Source of the DNA: Trebonia sp964581815
Lineage (GTDB): Bacteria; Actinomycetota; Actinomycetes; Streptosporangiales; Streptosporangiaceae
Assembly (NCBI GenBank): GCA_964581815.1
Contig: CAZORE010000027.1
Span: forward strand, 1-64,000
Length of the DNA stretch: 64,000 bases
Direction of reading: 5' to 3'
Part shown: positions 16,712 to 25,989 of the stretch, piece after piece
How positions within the stretch are numbered: the first letter of the stretch is position 1
Layout: the number at the start of each line of letters is the position of its first letter
Position numbers and translations under genes: made by a program
Notes under the pieces: generated by a model
What the model was told of the DNA's origin: nothing
Databases searched by the model: none
What the model saw: only the letters and a program-made list of their open reading frames with translations

Positions 16712-19687
16712 TCAACTGCAGCCGATGTTCCCCAGACGTTCGCTCGCACCGCTCAGGTCCGCACCGGGAATCTCGGCGAGCAGGGCGCGCGACCGCTCCC
16801 AGCAGCGCCGCGCGGCGTCCGCCTGCCCCGAGGCGAGCTGTATGTCACCGAGGTCAAGCCACGCGGTGGCCTCGCCTTGCGGGTCGCCGAGCAGCCGGAA
16901 CATCGCGAGCGCCTGTTCGTAGTGCGCGATGGACCGCTCGTAGTCCGCCAGCTGGCCGTAGGCGAAGGCGATGCTGTCCAGGGTGTCGGCCACGCCGGAG
17001 CGGCTGCCCGACTCGGTGTGCATGTCGAGCGCACGGCGGCAGTACCACAGCGCGGCGTCGGGCTGGCCGGTGTGCGCGAGTATCCAGCCCACCACGTTCT
17101 CCGAGTACGCGACCGCCGCGCTGTCGGCGAGCGAGCGGCGCAGCCGCAGCGCCTCCACCGCGTGGTTAAGCGCCTCGTCCCACCGGTCCTGCTGGCTGAG
17201 GAGCACCGCCAGACCGTATCGCGCCCGGCCCACGCTCGCCAGGTCGCCGAGGTCGGTGAACAGCTCGAGCGCCTTGCGCACGTGCTCGTCGGCCGCGCGG
17301 TAGTCACCCAGGCGGCCGGTCACGTTGCCGAGCTCGCAGTGCACGTGGGCGAGCGCGGCGCGGTCACCGAGCCGGCCCGCGGAGAGCACCGCGGTCCGCG
17401 CCACCCCGAGCAGCTCCTCCATGCGGCCCCGCCGGTTGAGCAGCGGCGCCCAGTACCAGGCGAGCTTCCAGCACTGCTCGTCCTCGCGCTGGGCGGCGGC
17501 CTGCTCGATAACGTTGGCGAGCACGCGGTCCTCGGCGTCGAACCAGGCGAGCGCCGCCTCGTAGGCGCCCTGGCCGCAGAACACCTCCGCGGTGACCCCG
17601 TCGAGCGGCGGGGGCGGCGGCACCTGATCGCGGGCCGGGTACAGGCGCGCCATGGCCGCGTGCGCGCTCCGCAGGTAGTGATCGAGCGCCCGTCGCCGCC
17701 CCTGGCCGGTTTCCTCGTCGCTCAGCGTGGCGGCGGCGAGCTCGGCCGAGTAGGCGCGCAGCAGGTCATGGCAGCCGAACCGGCCCGCGGGACTCTCGGT
17801 GAGCAGGGAGGCCCTGGTCAGCTCGGCGAGCGCGGCCCGCGCCTCCGTCAGCGTAACCGCCGCGAGCGAGGCCGCCGCGGCGGCGGATATGTCCGGCCCA
17901 TGGTGCACGCCGAGCAGCCGGAACATCCGCCCGGCCTGGTGGCTGAGCTTGTCGGCCGACCAGGAGAACACCGCGCGCAGGTCGGTGGCCGCCTCCCCGG
18001 TTCGCAGCGCGTCCAGCCGGCCGCGCGCGTCGGCCAGCTCCGCGGCGAGGTCGGCGAGCCGCATGCCCGGCCGCGCCGCCGCCCGGGCGCAGGTCACGCT
18101 GAGCGCGAGCGGCAGCCCCGCGCAGTGCCCGACGAGCTCGGCCACCGCGGTCGACTCGCCCGCCGCGCGCTGCGCGCCGAGCCGCCCGGCGACCAGCTCG
18201 GCCGCCTCCGCCCCGTCGAGCACGTCGAGCGGCAGGGCGCGGGCGCCGTCCACCACCAGCCCGGTCAGCTGCGACCTGCTCGTGACGACCACCATGCCGC
18301 CCGGGCTGCCGGGGAGCAGCGGCCTTACCTGTTCGGCGTCGTGCGCGTTATCAAGCAGCAGCAGCATCCGCCGGCCGCCGAGCAGCGTGCGCAGCAGCGC
18401 GCTCTGCGCCTCCACCGCGGACGGCACGTGCCGCGCGGGCACCCCGAGCGCGCCGAGGAACCAGTACAGCGCCATGCCAGGCAGCGTCGGCGCGCTCGCC
18501 GGGTCGAAGCCGCGCAGGTTCACGTACAGCTGGCCGTCGGGGAACAGCGGCCCGGCCTGCCTGGCGAAGCGGACCGCGAGCGTCGTCTTGCCGACGCCGG
18601 CGGTCCCGGTGATCAGCACGACCGGGGACGCCTGCGGAGCGCCGTCCGGCGCCGGCTGCTGCCCGGGCAGCAGCGCGTGCAGCCAGCCGAGCTCGAGCGC
18701 CCGGCCGGCGAAGCCGCTGGGCTCAGGCGGCAGTTGCGCCGGGCACGGCGCGAGCGCGGCGGAAAGCGCGGGCGCCGCCGCGGCCGGGGCCCCGGCGGGC
18801 GGCGAAGCCGCCGGGCCGGCCGGCGCCTGGGCATGCTCGGCCCGCCTGGCCGCGGGCGCGTCGAGCGCCGGGTCCATCGCCAGCAGCCGCTCGTGCAGCC
18901 TGGTCAGCTCGGCGCCGGGGCTGATGCCGAGTTCATCGGCGAGCCGCTCCCGGGCGTCGCGGAAGGCCCGCAATGCCTCCGCCTGGCGCCCGGACCGGTA
19001 CAGGGCGACCATCAGCAGCCCGCGCGCACGCTCGCGCAGCGGGTGCTCGGCCGTCAGCGCGGCCAGCTCGGGCACCGCCGCCACGTGCTGCCCCAGGTCG
19101 AGCATCAGGTCGGCCCGCTCCTCGGCCGCGGTGGTGCGCAGCTCGGCTAGCCGCTGACGCTCCGCCTCGGCGAACGGCCCGGGCACCCCGGCGAACGGCT
19201 GGCCGCGCCACAGCGCAAGCGCCTCGTTCACGGCCCACGCCGCGCCGTCGGAGTCGCCCGTGGCGCGCAGCCCCCGCGCCCGGTCGAGGCAAGCCTCGAA
19301 GTGCCCGGCGTCGAGACCTCCGGGGCCGAGGCGCAGCAGGTAGCCGCCGCCCGAGGAAACAAGCACCAGGCCGGGGCCGCGTCGCGGCCGGGTGGAACCC
19401 CCGTCGTGCCCATCGGGCTCGAGAACGCGGCGCAGCCCCGCCACGTAGGTGTAGATGCCGTTCTCCGCGCTGGCCGGCGGCTCCTCGCCCCAGACCGCGT
19501 CGACAAGCTCGCCGCGCGAGACCACCCGGTTGGCCCGGCTGGCAAGCACGCCGAGTACCGCGAGCTGCCTTGGCTGGCCGGCTCCCAGCTCATGACCCTC
19601 GCGCCAGACCGTGACCGGCCCGAGCACTCCGACCCGCAGCGGCGCCACGTCCAGCGGCCCCCCTTCGCTCCGGACCCTGGCCGACAT
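16712..19687 (-). CDS. SARP/AfsR-type regulator: winged helix, BTAD, NB-ARC, TPR
   Basis: This protein of about 991 residues is a large transcription regulator of the AfsR type found in actinomycetes, often linked to secondary metabolism. It has an OmpR-like winged helix (about 16-118) and a BTAD domain (about 125-270). An Ala/Pro-rich linker follows, then an NB-ARC ATPase with the P-loop GTAGVGKT at about 361-368 and a Walker B region L-L-L-L-D-N, and TPR repeats over about 690-980. ATG 19687 is preferred over a TTG seven codons upstream, but ribosome-site evidence is weak. No biosynthetic cluster is in the window, so its targets are unknown. AT-rich inverted repeats lie just upstream. Confidence 0.9.
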   Translation of the reverse strand: MSARVRSEGGPLDVAPLRVGVLGPVTVWREGHELGAGQPRQLAVLGVLASRANRVVSRGELVDAVWGEEPPASAENGIYTYVAGLRRVLEPDGHDGGSTRPRRGPGLVLVSSGGGYLLRLGPGGLDAGHFEACLDRARGLRATGDSDGAAWAVNEALALWRGQPFAGVPGPFAEAERQRLAELRTTAAEERADLMLDLGQHVAAVPELAALTAEHPLRERARGLLMVALYRSGRQAEALRAFRDARERLADELGISPGAELTRLHERLLAMDPALDAPAARRAEHAQAPAGPAASPPAGAPAAAAPALSAALAPCPAQLPPEPSGFAGRALELGWLHALLPGQQPAPDGAPQASPVVLITGTAGVGKTTLAVRFARQAGPLFPDGQLYVNLRGFDPASAPTLPGMALYWFLGALGVPARHVPSAVEAQSALLRTLLGGRRMLLLLDNAHDAEQVRPLLPGSPGGMVVVTSRSQLTGLVVDGARALPLDVLDGAEAAELVAGRLGAQRAAGESTAVAELVGHCAGLPLALSVTCARAAARPGMRLADLAAELADARGRLDALRTGEAATDLRAVFSWSADKLSHQAGRMFRLLGVHHGPDISAAAAASLAAVTLTEARAALAELTRASLLTESPAGRFGCHDLLRAYSAELAAATLSDEETGQGRRRALDHYLRSAHAAMARLYPARDQVPPPPPLDGVTAEVFCGQGAYEAALAWFDAEDRVLANVIEQAAAQREDEQCWKLAWYWAPLLNRRGRMEELLGVARTAVLSAGRLGDRAALAHVHCELGNVTGRLGDYRAADEHVRKALELFTDLGDLASVGRARYGLAVLLSQQDRWDEALNHAVEALRLRRSLADSAAVAYSENVVGWILAHTGQPDAALWYCRRALDMHTESGSRSGVADTLDSIAFAYGQLADYERSIAHYEQALAMFRLLGDPQGEATAWLDLGDIQLASGQADAARRCWERSRALLAEIPGADLSGASERLGNIGCS

Positions 19688-19748
19688 ACGGCTACGCCGT
19701 GCAGCCAAGTGGTACCGCTACGGAGATTACCGCCCCAGATGGGCGGGC

Positions 19749-19767
19749 ATCTAGAAAATATCTAGAT
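19749..19767. promoter_or_regulatory. AT-rich inverted repeat upstream of the SARP-type gene
   Basis: ATCTAGA at 19749-19755 and TCTAGAT at 19761-19767 are exact reverse complements around AAATA. A second small repeat, GATAG/CTATC, lies just to the right near 19776-19790. The stretch is AT-rich for this genome and sits about 60 nt before the regulator start, so it may be an operator or promoter. Confidence 0.4.
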
Positions 19768-19881
19768 CACCTATAGATAGTCCCGCTATCACTAGACAAG
19801 CGATCATGCGGCCGGCTACCCGGACCCAAGCCAGGCCGCCCGCTACGTCTGGTGCGCGACGTCTTTGACCCGCACCGGGCA

Positions 19882-19962
19882 GGCAAGGGCACACCCCCCT
19901 GGTGCCCTGCCGCATACAGCCGGCCCCCACGGTTCCCCCTCACTCCATCCGTGGGGGCCGGC
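19882..19962. ncRNA. Tandem hairpins in a 381-nt divergent intergenic region
   Basis: Two hairpins lie side by side. The first pairs GGCA-A-GGGCAC (19882-19892) with GTGCCCTGCC (19902-19911), with one bulged A. The second pairs 19919-19932 exactly with 19949-19962, a 14-bp stem with a 16-nt loop. The genes on both sides point away, so neither is an ordinary gene terminator. A small RNA with its terminator, or a structured 5' leader of the DUF929 gene, are possible. The rest of 19688-20068 shows no gene. Confidence 0.35.
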
Positions 19963-20068
19963 ACCTCAAGCCCCCTGTTCACGAACGCCCCCGAGGCCGG
20001 CGCGCGCAGATCCACTACAATCCGAATCTGATCGATGACAGATTGTGAGATCACGGAGGCCGTTCGGG

Positions 20069-20983
20069 ATGGGTAGGTCGAGCACCGGGCCGGGCGATGA
20101 CCGGCGGGCACGGATTGCGGCGCAACGGGCCGCGCACCAGCGGGCGCAGCGGCGCAACCGGCTGCTCATCGCGAGCGGCGCGATCGTCGTGGTGGTGGCC
20201 GTGGTACTCGCGCTCGTCCTGACGCACCAGGGCAGTGGCGGCCAGGCCTCGGGCAGCGCGTCGCCCGGTCCGACCGGGACCGAACTCGCCAGCCTCACCG
20301 CGCAGGTGACCACGGTGCCCGCGGCGGTGCTCGACCAGGTGGGCAGCGGCCAGGCCACCTCGGCCCCGTCCGCGATCACCGGCGCCCCGCTGACCAGTGG
20401 AGGCAAGCCGGAGATGCTCTACATCGGCGCGGAGTACTGCCCGTACTGCGCGGCCGAGCGGTGGTCCATGATCGTGGCGCTGAGCCGCTTCGGTACGTTC
20501 ACCGGCCTCGCCACCACCCACTCCGCGGCGCGCAGCGGCGCGGGCACCGCCGAGCCGTACCCGAACACCGCGACCTGGACGTTCGCGAACGCCAGCTTCA
20601 CGAGCAGTTACCTGACGTTCACCTCGGTCGAGGAGTTCACCAACATCCCCGACCCGTCCACCGGCGGCTACACCACGCTGCAGACGCCGACCGCGCAGCA
20701 GCAGGCGCTGCTCGAGAAGTACGACGCCGCCAACAACGGCGCGATCCCCTTCATCGACTTCGGCAACAAGTACATGAGCGTCGGCGCGTCCTACGACCCG
20801 GGCGTGCTCCAGGGCCTTACCTGGTCGCAGATCGCCGCCGACCTGCACGACCCGTCGACCAAGGTCGCCAAGTCGGTGCTCGGCGCGGCCAACTACATCA
20901 CCGCCACCCTCTGCAAGCTCACCGGCAACAAGCCGGCGGCCGCCTGCACCGCGGCGGTTCAGGCTCTGCAGGCGAGAATCTGA
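20069..20983 (+). CDS. DUF929 membrane-anchored thioredoxin-like protein (first copy)
   Basis: This 304-residue protein has a short basic N terminus, one membrane segment at about 31-53 and an outside domain. The domain carries a C-P-Y-C motif at 124-127 in the context E-Y-C-P-Y-C-A-A-E-R-W. The DUF929 family includes membrane-anchored thioredoxin-fold proteins, so a role in thiol-disulfide exchange outside the membrane is inferred. ATG 20069 has GGAGG 9 nt upstream. A second DUF929 gene and a VKOR gene follow on the same strand, which suggests a shared disulfide-forming pathway. Two more Cys near the C terminus may form a structural disulfide. Confidence 0.8.
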   Translation: MGRSSTGPGDDRRARIAAQRAAHQRAQRRNRLLIASGAIVVVVAVVLALVLTHQGSGGQASGSASPGPTGTELASLTAQVTTVPAAVLDQVGSGQATSAPSAITGAPLTSGGKPEMLYIGAEYCPYCAAERWSMIVALSRFGTFTGLATTHSAARSGAGTAEPYPNTATWTFANASFTSSYLTFTSVEEFTNIPDPSTGGYTTLQTPTAQQQALLEKYDAANNGAIPFIDFGNKYMSVGASYDPGVLQGLTWSQIAADLHDPSTKVAKSVLGAANYITATLCKLTGNKPAAACTAAVQALQARI

Positions 20984-21027
20984 GGTTTCTCTCAGCTAGA
21001 GGCGCCCAGAACCCTCGCAAACCCCCC

Positions 21028-21033
21028 TACGAT
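21028..21033 (+). promoter_or_regulatory. Leaderless -10 of the second DUF929 gene
   Basis: TACGAT is followed by exactly 6 nt and then ATG 21040. No Shine-Dalgarno sequence is present. Confidence 0.5.
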
Positions 21034-21039
21034 ATTGCC

Positions 21040-22020
21040 ATGGGCAAAGCCAGCAGGACCAAGCAGGACGTCGACCGGCGCGCGCGCATCGCCGCGCAGC
21101 GTGAGGCGGAGCGCCGCGCCGAGCAGCGCAAGCGGATCTACCTCGGTGGCGGGGCGGTACTCGCCGTCGTCATCGTGGTCGTCGCGTTCGTCCTGGTCAA
21201 GCTGAACAGCAGTCCTGGCACCGCGCCCGTCGCGAGCAACGGCCCGACCGGCACCGCGCTGACCGCGGTCACCAAGCAGGTCACCGAGATCCCCGCCAGC
21301 GTGACCGACAAGGTCGCGGGCGGCGGCGTCAACACGGGGATCTTCGTCGCCGCGACCACGACCAGCGCCATCTCGAGCGCGGCCAGCCAGCTCGGGTCCT
21401 ACTTCGCCACCGTCAACGGCACCGCCCTCACCTCGAACGGCAAGCCCGAGCTGCTCTTCCTCGGCGGCGAGTACTGCCCGTACTGCGCCGCGGAACGCTG
21501 GGCGATGATCAGCGCGCTCAGCCGGTTCGGCACCTTCACCGGGCTGGCCACCTCGCACTCGTCGACCAGCGACGTTTACCCGGACACGCCGACCTACACC
21601 TTCACCAAGGCGAAGTACACGAGCAGCTACCTGACCTTCACCTCGGTCGAGGAGTTCAGCAACGAGCGCATCGGCAACTCCAACAACAGCAACACCGCCT
21701 ACCAGACGCTGCAGACCGCGACGGCCGCCGAGGAGGCGCTCGCGCAGGCCTACGACCCGGACGGCGCGATCCCGTTCCTCGACTTGGGCAACAAGTACGT
21801 CGAGGTCGGCAACCTCTCGCCGCTGACCCCGTCGATGCTGCAGGGCAAGACCTGGGCGCAGGTCGCCGCCGCGATGAACGACCCGTCGTCCTCGCTGGGC
21901 AAGGCCCTGGTCGGCAACGCGAACTACCTCACCGCCGGCATCTGCAAGCTCACCAATAACCTGCCCGCCTCGGCCTGCACGCCGACCATCCAGCAGCTAG
22001 AAGCACAGCTCGCCGTCTAA
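21040..22020 (+). CDS. DUF929 membrane-anchored thioredoxin-like protein (second copy)
   Basis: This 326-residue protein is a paralogue of the gene just upstream. It has a basic N terminus, a membrane segment at about 33-54 and a C-P-Y-C motif at 146-149 in the same E-Y-C-P-Y-C-A-A-E-R-W context. The downstream core (R-F-G-T-F-T-G-L, S-S-Y-L-T-F-T-S-V-E-E-F, A-I-P-F) is shared by both copies. The stretch before the motif is longer here. A leaderless promoter suggests that it can be made apart from the first copy. Next comes VKOR, so this may be a DsbA-like partner that VKOR reoxidises. Confidence 0.8.
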   Translation: MGKASRTKQDVDRRARIAAQREAERRAEQRKRIYLGGGAVLAVVIVVVAFVLVKLNSSPGTAPVASNGPTGTALTAVTKQVTEIPASVTDKVAGGGVNTGIFVAATTTSAISSAASQLGSYFATVNGTALTSNGKPELLFLGGEYCPYCAAERWAMISALSRFGTFTGLATSHSSTSDVYPDTPTYTFTKAKYTSSYLTFTSVEEFSNERIGNSNNSNTAYQTLQTATAAEEALAQAYDPDGAIPFLDLGNKYVEVGNLSPLTPSMLQGKTWAQVAAAMNDPSSSLGKALVGNANYLTAGICKLTNNLPASACTPTIQQLEAQLAV

Positions 22021-22064
22021 ACTGGCTTCGCACGGTAACCGCGATATCCCCGGAGACGACCCCG

Positions 22065-22742
22065 ATGGCAAACTCAAAGGCCCGCTCGAAGCAACGGCCG
22101 GCGTCCGCTCAGGGCGCCAGGCCCGCCGCCGGCACCGCGTCCGCCCGGTCCGCCAGAACCGTCGCGGCCGTCTCCGCCACGCCGACGAGATCTAAGGCGA
22201 CCCGGCCGGCTCCCAGGGCAGCGGCCGCCGAGCCGGTCGAGGACGTCCCCGTACAGCAGCCGCCCCGGCCCTCCGAGCAGCCGCTGTGGCTCCAGGTCAC
22301 CTCCCTGGTACTCGCCGTGATCGGACTGGCGATCTCCGCCTACGAGACGTACGCGCACTTCAACGGCAACCACCTGGCCGGCTGCCCCACGGGGAGGGGC
22401 ACGTTCAACTGCGCCGCCGTCATCACCAGCTCGCAGTCGATGGTCTTCGGCGTCATCCCCGTCGCCATACTCGGCCTGGCGTTCTACGTGGTCGCCGTCC
22501 CGCTGTTCTCCCCGTGGGGCTGGCGGCTCGAACGGCGCGCGGTGCACCAGCTGCGCCTCGCGTCCGCGATCGCGGGCATGGGCTTCGTGATGTACCTGAT
22601 CTACGCCGAGCTGCAAATCGGCTCTATCTGCGAGTACTGCACCGGCGTGCACATCGTGACGTTCCTGCTGTTCTGCATCACCGTGTTCAGCGCCGCCATC
22701 TGGGGGCTGGGCGGCGGACGTGAGGCCTCAGGCCGCCGATAA
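22065..22742 (+). CDS. Vitamin K epoxide reductase family protein (VKOR)
   Basis: This 225-residue membrane protein has an Ala/Arg-rich cytoplasmic head of about 70 residues and then about five membrane helices. The family Cys pairs are visible as Cys107 with Cys116 and the active C-E-Y-C at 189-192. Bacterial VKOR passes electrons from extracytoplasmic thiol oxidases to quinone and takes the place of DsbB in actinobacteria. The two upstream DUF929 proteins are the obvious candidate partners. A GGAGA sequence precedes the ATG. The head before the first helix looks disordered. Confidence 0.88.
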   Translation: MANSKARSKQRPASAQGARPAAGTASARSARTVAAVSATPTRSKATRPAPRAAAAEPVEDVPVQQPPRPSEQPLWLQVTSLVLAVIGLAISAYETYAHFNGNHLAGCPTGRGTFNCAAVITSSQSMVFGVIPVAILGLAFYVVAVPLFSPWGWRLERRAVHQLRLASAIAGMGFVMYLIYAELQIGSICEYCTGVHIVTFLLFCITVFSAAIWGLGGGREASGRR

Positions 22743-22815
22743 CCTCGCATTTCGGTTAAACATGACATTATCTTCACGTTTACCCGCTTGCCTGGGCGCG
22801 GGACCACCGCATCGA

Positions 22816-22821
22816 TAGGGT
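22816..22821 (+). promoter_or_regulatory. Leaderless -10 of the membrane-SCO1 fusion gene
   Basis: TAGGGT is followed by 6 nt and then ATG 22828. There is no ribosome binding site. Confidence 0.5.
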
Positions 22822-22827
22822 GACCGC

Positions 22828-24798
22828 ATGCCTGGCATGACCTCGAACCCCGGGGCGGGCACCTCCGTCCTGGTGTCCGCGTTCCAGTCCGCGCTGCTGC
22901 ATCAGTGGATGATCATCATGCTCATCTTCGCTGTGCTGCTGCTCGCCTGGGGCACGTCGCGCGCGGTATTCCTCGCTCCCGGGGCAGGTAAGTCCTCGGC
23001 GGGGGCCAGCCGGCCGTGGCGCGAGCCCCGTGCGCGGATGCTGCTCCGGGTCGGCTTCGGGGTCATCTGGCTGTTCGACGGGCTGCTCCAGGCGCAGCCG
23101 CAGATGCCGGGCGGCCTCGCCGACCAGGTGATCAAGCCGACCGCCGCCTCCTCACCGGCCTGGGTGCAGCACCTGGTGAACGCCGGCGTGAACATCTGGG
23201 ACTACCACCCGGTCCAGGCGGCCGCGGCATCCGTGTGGATCCAGGTCGGGATCGGAATGTGGCTGCTGCTCGCGGTGCGCGGCTGGCCCTCGCGTCTCGC
23301 GGGACTGTCCGGTGTGGCCTGGGGGCTGGTCGTCTGGGTGTTCGGCGAGGCGTTCGGCGGCATCTTCGCGCCGGGGCTCACCGTGCTATTCGGCGCCCCG
23401 GGCGCGGTTCTCATCTACGTTGCGGCCGGGGCGCTCATCGCGCTCCCCGAGCGCGCATGGGACCGCCCGGAGCGGCTCGGCAGGCTGCTGCTCGGCGGGA
23501 CAGGCGCGTTCTTCCTCGGCATGGCGCTGCTCCAGGCCTGGCCGGGGCGCGGCTTCTGGCAGGGCGGTCAAGGCGGGGCCGACGGCCAGCCGGGGTCGCT
23601 GGCCGGCATGATCGCTTCCATGGCGAGCACGCCGCAGCCGCGCGCCATCCACGCGGTCGTCGCCTGGTTCGGGAACTTCACCGTCAGTCACGGGTTCGCG
23701 GTGAACCTGGCCGCCGTCATCGCCCTCGCCCTCATCGGCGGCGGCCTGAGCGCCGCCGCGGTCCGCGCCGACGCGCGGCTCGCCAGGATCGTGGTCATCG
23801 CCGGGGCGGCGTTCTGCCTCGCCGACTGGCTGCTCATCGAGGACCTCGGCTTTTTCGGCGGGCTCGGCACCGACCCGAACTCGATGATCCCGTTCATCGT
23901 GCTGTTTACCGCCGGGTACCTGGCGATAGCCCCCGACCCGGCCCCGGCCCCCGCCCTTGCCACCGTGGCCCCCGGCGGAGCCGCCGAGCCCGCTGACCTG
24001 ACGGGAGTGCCTGTTCTGCTGAGCGCTCCGGTGCCGGAGAATCCGGATACACCCGCGGAGGGCCGCGACCCGGCCCCCGAGTCGGCCGCACCGCCGCCGC
24101 GACCCGGGCGGGTGCCCGAGCTGCTGCGCGCGTTCGCCCGGACGCCCGTGCAGGTCATCGCCGGGATCGGGGCGCTCGGCATCATCCTCGTGGGGGCCGC
24201 GCCGATGGCCTCGGCCTCGGTCAACCGGAACGCCGACGTGATCGTCGCGCAGTCCATCGCCGGCGACAACGGCCTGCTCAACGCACCCGCGCCGGGCTTT
24301 ACCCTGACCAGCCAGGACGGGCGTCAGGTCTCCCTCGCCAGCCTGCGCGGCAAGGTCGTGCTGCTGACCTTCCTCGACCCGGTCTGCACCACCGACTGCC
24401 CGCTCATCGCCCAGGAGATGCGCTCGGCGGACACGATGCTCGGCGGCAAGGCGGGCAACACCGAGCTCGTCGCGGTCGTCGCCAACCCGACGTACTTGTC
24501 TACCGCGTACACCCGGGCGTTCACCGCCCAGGAGAACCTGAGCCAGGTGCCCAACTGGCTGTTCCTCACCGGATCGCTCAGCCAGCTCACCGCCGTCTGG
24601 CGTGACTACGGCATCGAGGTCGAGGACCTGCCCGCCGGGGCGATGGCCGCGCACAACGACCTCGCGTTCGTGATCGACGCGAGCGGCCAGATGCAGCAGG
24701 AGATCAGCGACGACCCCGGGCCTGGCACGGCGGCGACGACCTCCTCGTTCGCCGGGCTCCTCGCCAATTCGGTCCTCCAGACGATGGGCAAGTCATGA
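22828..24798 (+). CDS. Polytopic membrane protein fused to a SCO1-like redoxin
   Basis: This 656-residue protein has about eight hydrophobic helices in its first 370 residues and a Pro/Ala-rich linker (about 370-430). One more helix (about 440-460) leads into a C-terminal thioredoxin-fold domain of the SCO1/SenC type. That domain shows C-T-T-D-C at 520-524 and a later His609, the set of ligands used by SCO proteins to bind copper for the CuA site of cytochrome oxidase. SCO proteins usually have a single anchor, so the long membrane part is unusual; I do not recognise its family with certainty. The following lipoprotein overlaps by 4 nt and ctaG is next, which supports a role in oxidase assembly. 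Confidence 0.75.
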   Translation: MPGMTSNPGAGTSVLVSAFQSALLHQWMIIMLIFAVLLLAWGTSRAVFLAPGAGKSSAGASRPWREPRARMLLRVGFGVIWLFDGLLQAQPQMPGGLADQVIKPTAASSPAWVQHLVNAGVNIWDYHPVQAAAASVWIQVGIGMWLLLAVRGWPSRLAGLSGVAWGLVVWVFGEAFGGIFAPGLTVLFGAPGAVLIYVAAGALIALPERAWDRPERLGRLLLGGTGAFFLGMALLQAWPGRGFWQGGQGGADGQPGSLAGMIASMASTPQPRAIHAVVAWFGNFTVSHGFAVNLAAVIALALIGGGLSAAAVRADARLARIVVIAGAAFCLADWLLIEDLGFFGGLGTDPNSMIPFIVLFTAGYLAIAPDPAPAPALATVAPGGAAEPADLTGVPVLLSAPVPENPDTPAEGRDPAPESAAPPPRPGRVPELLRAFARTPVQVIAGIGALGIILVGAAPMASASVNRNADVIVAQSIAGDNGLLNAPAPGFTLTSQDGRQVSLASLRGKVVLLTFLDPVCTTDCPLIAQEMRSADTMLGGKAGNTELVAVVANPTYLSTAYTRAFTAQENLSQVPNWLFLTGSLSQLTAVWRDYGIEVEDLPAGAMAAHNDLAFVIDASGQMQQEISDDPGPGTAATTSSFAGLLANSVLQTMGKS

Positions 24799-25976
24799 GG
24801 CGGCGCCACCGCGGCGGCGCCGCCGCCCGCGGTCGCGCCCTCACCGTCGCGGGGACGCTGGCCGTCGCCGGGACGCTGGCCGCGTGCAGTTCCGCGTCCT
24901 CCCCCGCGCCGGCCGCGCCGTCGACGGCAGCGGGTGCGCCAAGCGCCTCCATGGCCACCTCGGTCGCGACAAGCGCCGACGCCTGGGCGGTGCTGCCGAT
25001 GTCCGCCGACCCCGCGTTCTGGCAGGTGTTCGCCCGGTCAGGAAGCTCAGCGACCTGGAAGCTCGTCACGCCGCCCGGCGTCGCGGACAACGGCGGGCTT
25101 GTGGTCTCGCCCGGCGGAGCGAACTCGCTGAGCGTCGCGGTGCGCCCCAGCCAGGACCTGCTGTTCTCGCCGCTGGCCGCCACGTCGGACGGCGGTGCCT
25201 CCTGGTCGGCCGGGCCGCCGCTCACCGCGGCGGTGGCGGCATCGCCCGACGCGTTCGCCGCCGACGGCGCCAGTCTCGTCGCGCTGCTGGGCGACGGGGC
25301 GGTCGAGACGAGCGCCGACAGCGGCACGACCTGGTCGGTGATCGCCAAGCCGGGCGCCATCGCGGCGTCGGCCGCCGCCAAGGGATGCGGCGGGGCGGTC
25401 CGGGTTACCTCCGTCTCGTTCGGGACAACCAGTGCGCAGCTGCTCGCTGGCGGCACCTGCGGGACCAGCGGCACCACCGCGATCTTCACCTACTCAACCG
25501 GGACGGGGTGGCAGCGGAGCGCCCTGCCCGCGGCCGGGCAGCTGCTGCGGCTCACCGCGGGGCGGGCGCTCGTCCAGGGCAAGGCGGGGCTGACCGCCCT
25601 GTTCGACGGTTTCGGCTGGTACGCCTACGCGCCGCTGTCGGGTACCGCGCAGGGGACCTCGGACGCCTGGACGGCGTCGGCGCCGTTGCCGGTGTCCGGA
25701 CCGGTCATCGCGTCGGGGACGCTGACGCTCGGCGGCGCGTGGGTGCTGCTGTCCGGTGGGCGGGCGGCGCTCATCAGCGGCCCGGGACAGCAGTGGACGC
25801 TGCTGCCGCCGGTGCCGGCGAAGACCACGGTGCTCGCCGCCGGGCCGGACGGCGCCACCGACGCCCTCGCGGTGTCAGGTTCCACGCTGACCGTGTGGCG
25901 GCTGGCACCCAAGGCGACCGTGTGGCAGAAGGTCGAGGCGGTCAGCGTGCCGGTCCAAGTCGGCTCCTCCAGTTAG
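24795..25976 (+). CDS. Secreted lipoprotein with BNR/propeller-like repeats
   Basis: This 393-residue protein begins with an Arg-rich signal peptide ending in the lipobox L-A-A-C near residue 30, so it should be anchored outside the membrane. The rest is rich in Ser, Gly and Ala, with recurring S-x-D-G-G-x-x-W or S-x-D-S-G-x-T-W units, like the Asp-box turns of sialidase-type propellers. Its ATG overlaps the stop of the SCO1-fusion gene in ATGA, and ctaG follows 13 nt later, so it belongs to this operon. The function is unknown; binding a partner in oxidase assembly is only a guess. It resembles in style the large propeller protein at 61.5-64 kb. Confidence 0.7.
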   Translation: MRRRHRGGAAARGRALTVAGTLAVAGTLAACSSASSPAPAAPSTAAGAPSASMATSVATSADAWAVLPMSADPAFWQVFARSGSSATWKLVTPPGVADNGGLVVSPGGANSLSVAVRPSQDLLFSPLAATSDGGASWSAGPPLTAAVAASPDAFAADGASLVALLGDGAVETSADSGTTWSVIAKPGAIAASAAAKGCGGAVRVTSVSFGTTSAQLLAGGTCGTSGTTAIFTYSTGTGWQRSALPAAGQLLRLTAGRALVQGKAGLTALFDGFGWYAYAPLSGTAQGTSDAWTASAPLPVSGPVIASGTLTLGGAWVLLSGGRAALISGPGQQWTLLPPVPAKTTVLAAGPDGATDALAVSGSTLTVWRLAPKATVWQKVEAVSVPVQVGSSS

Positions 25977-25989
25977 GTCGGGTCCCGCA

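Noticed and set aside
16877..19150. Long open frame opposite the SARP-type gene
   Set aside because: The composition is that of an antisense shadow, and the SARP gene has clear domains throughout.
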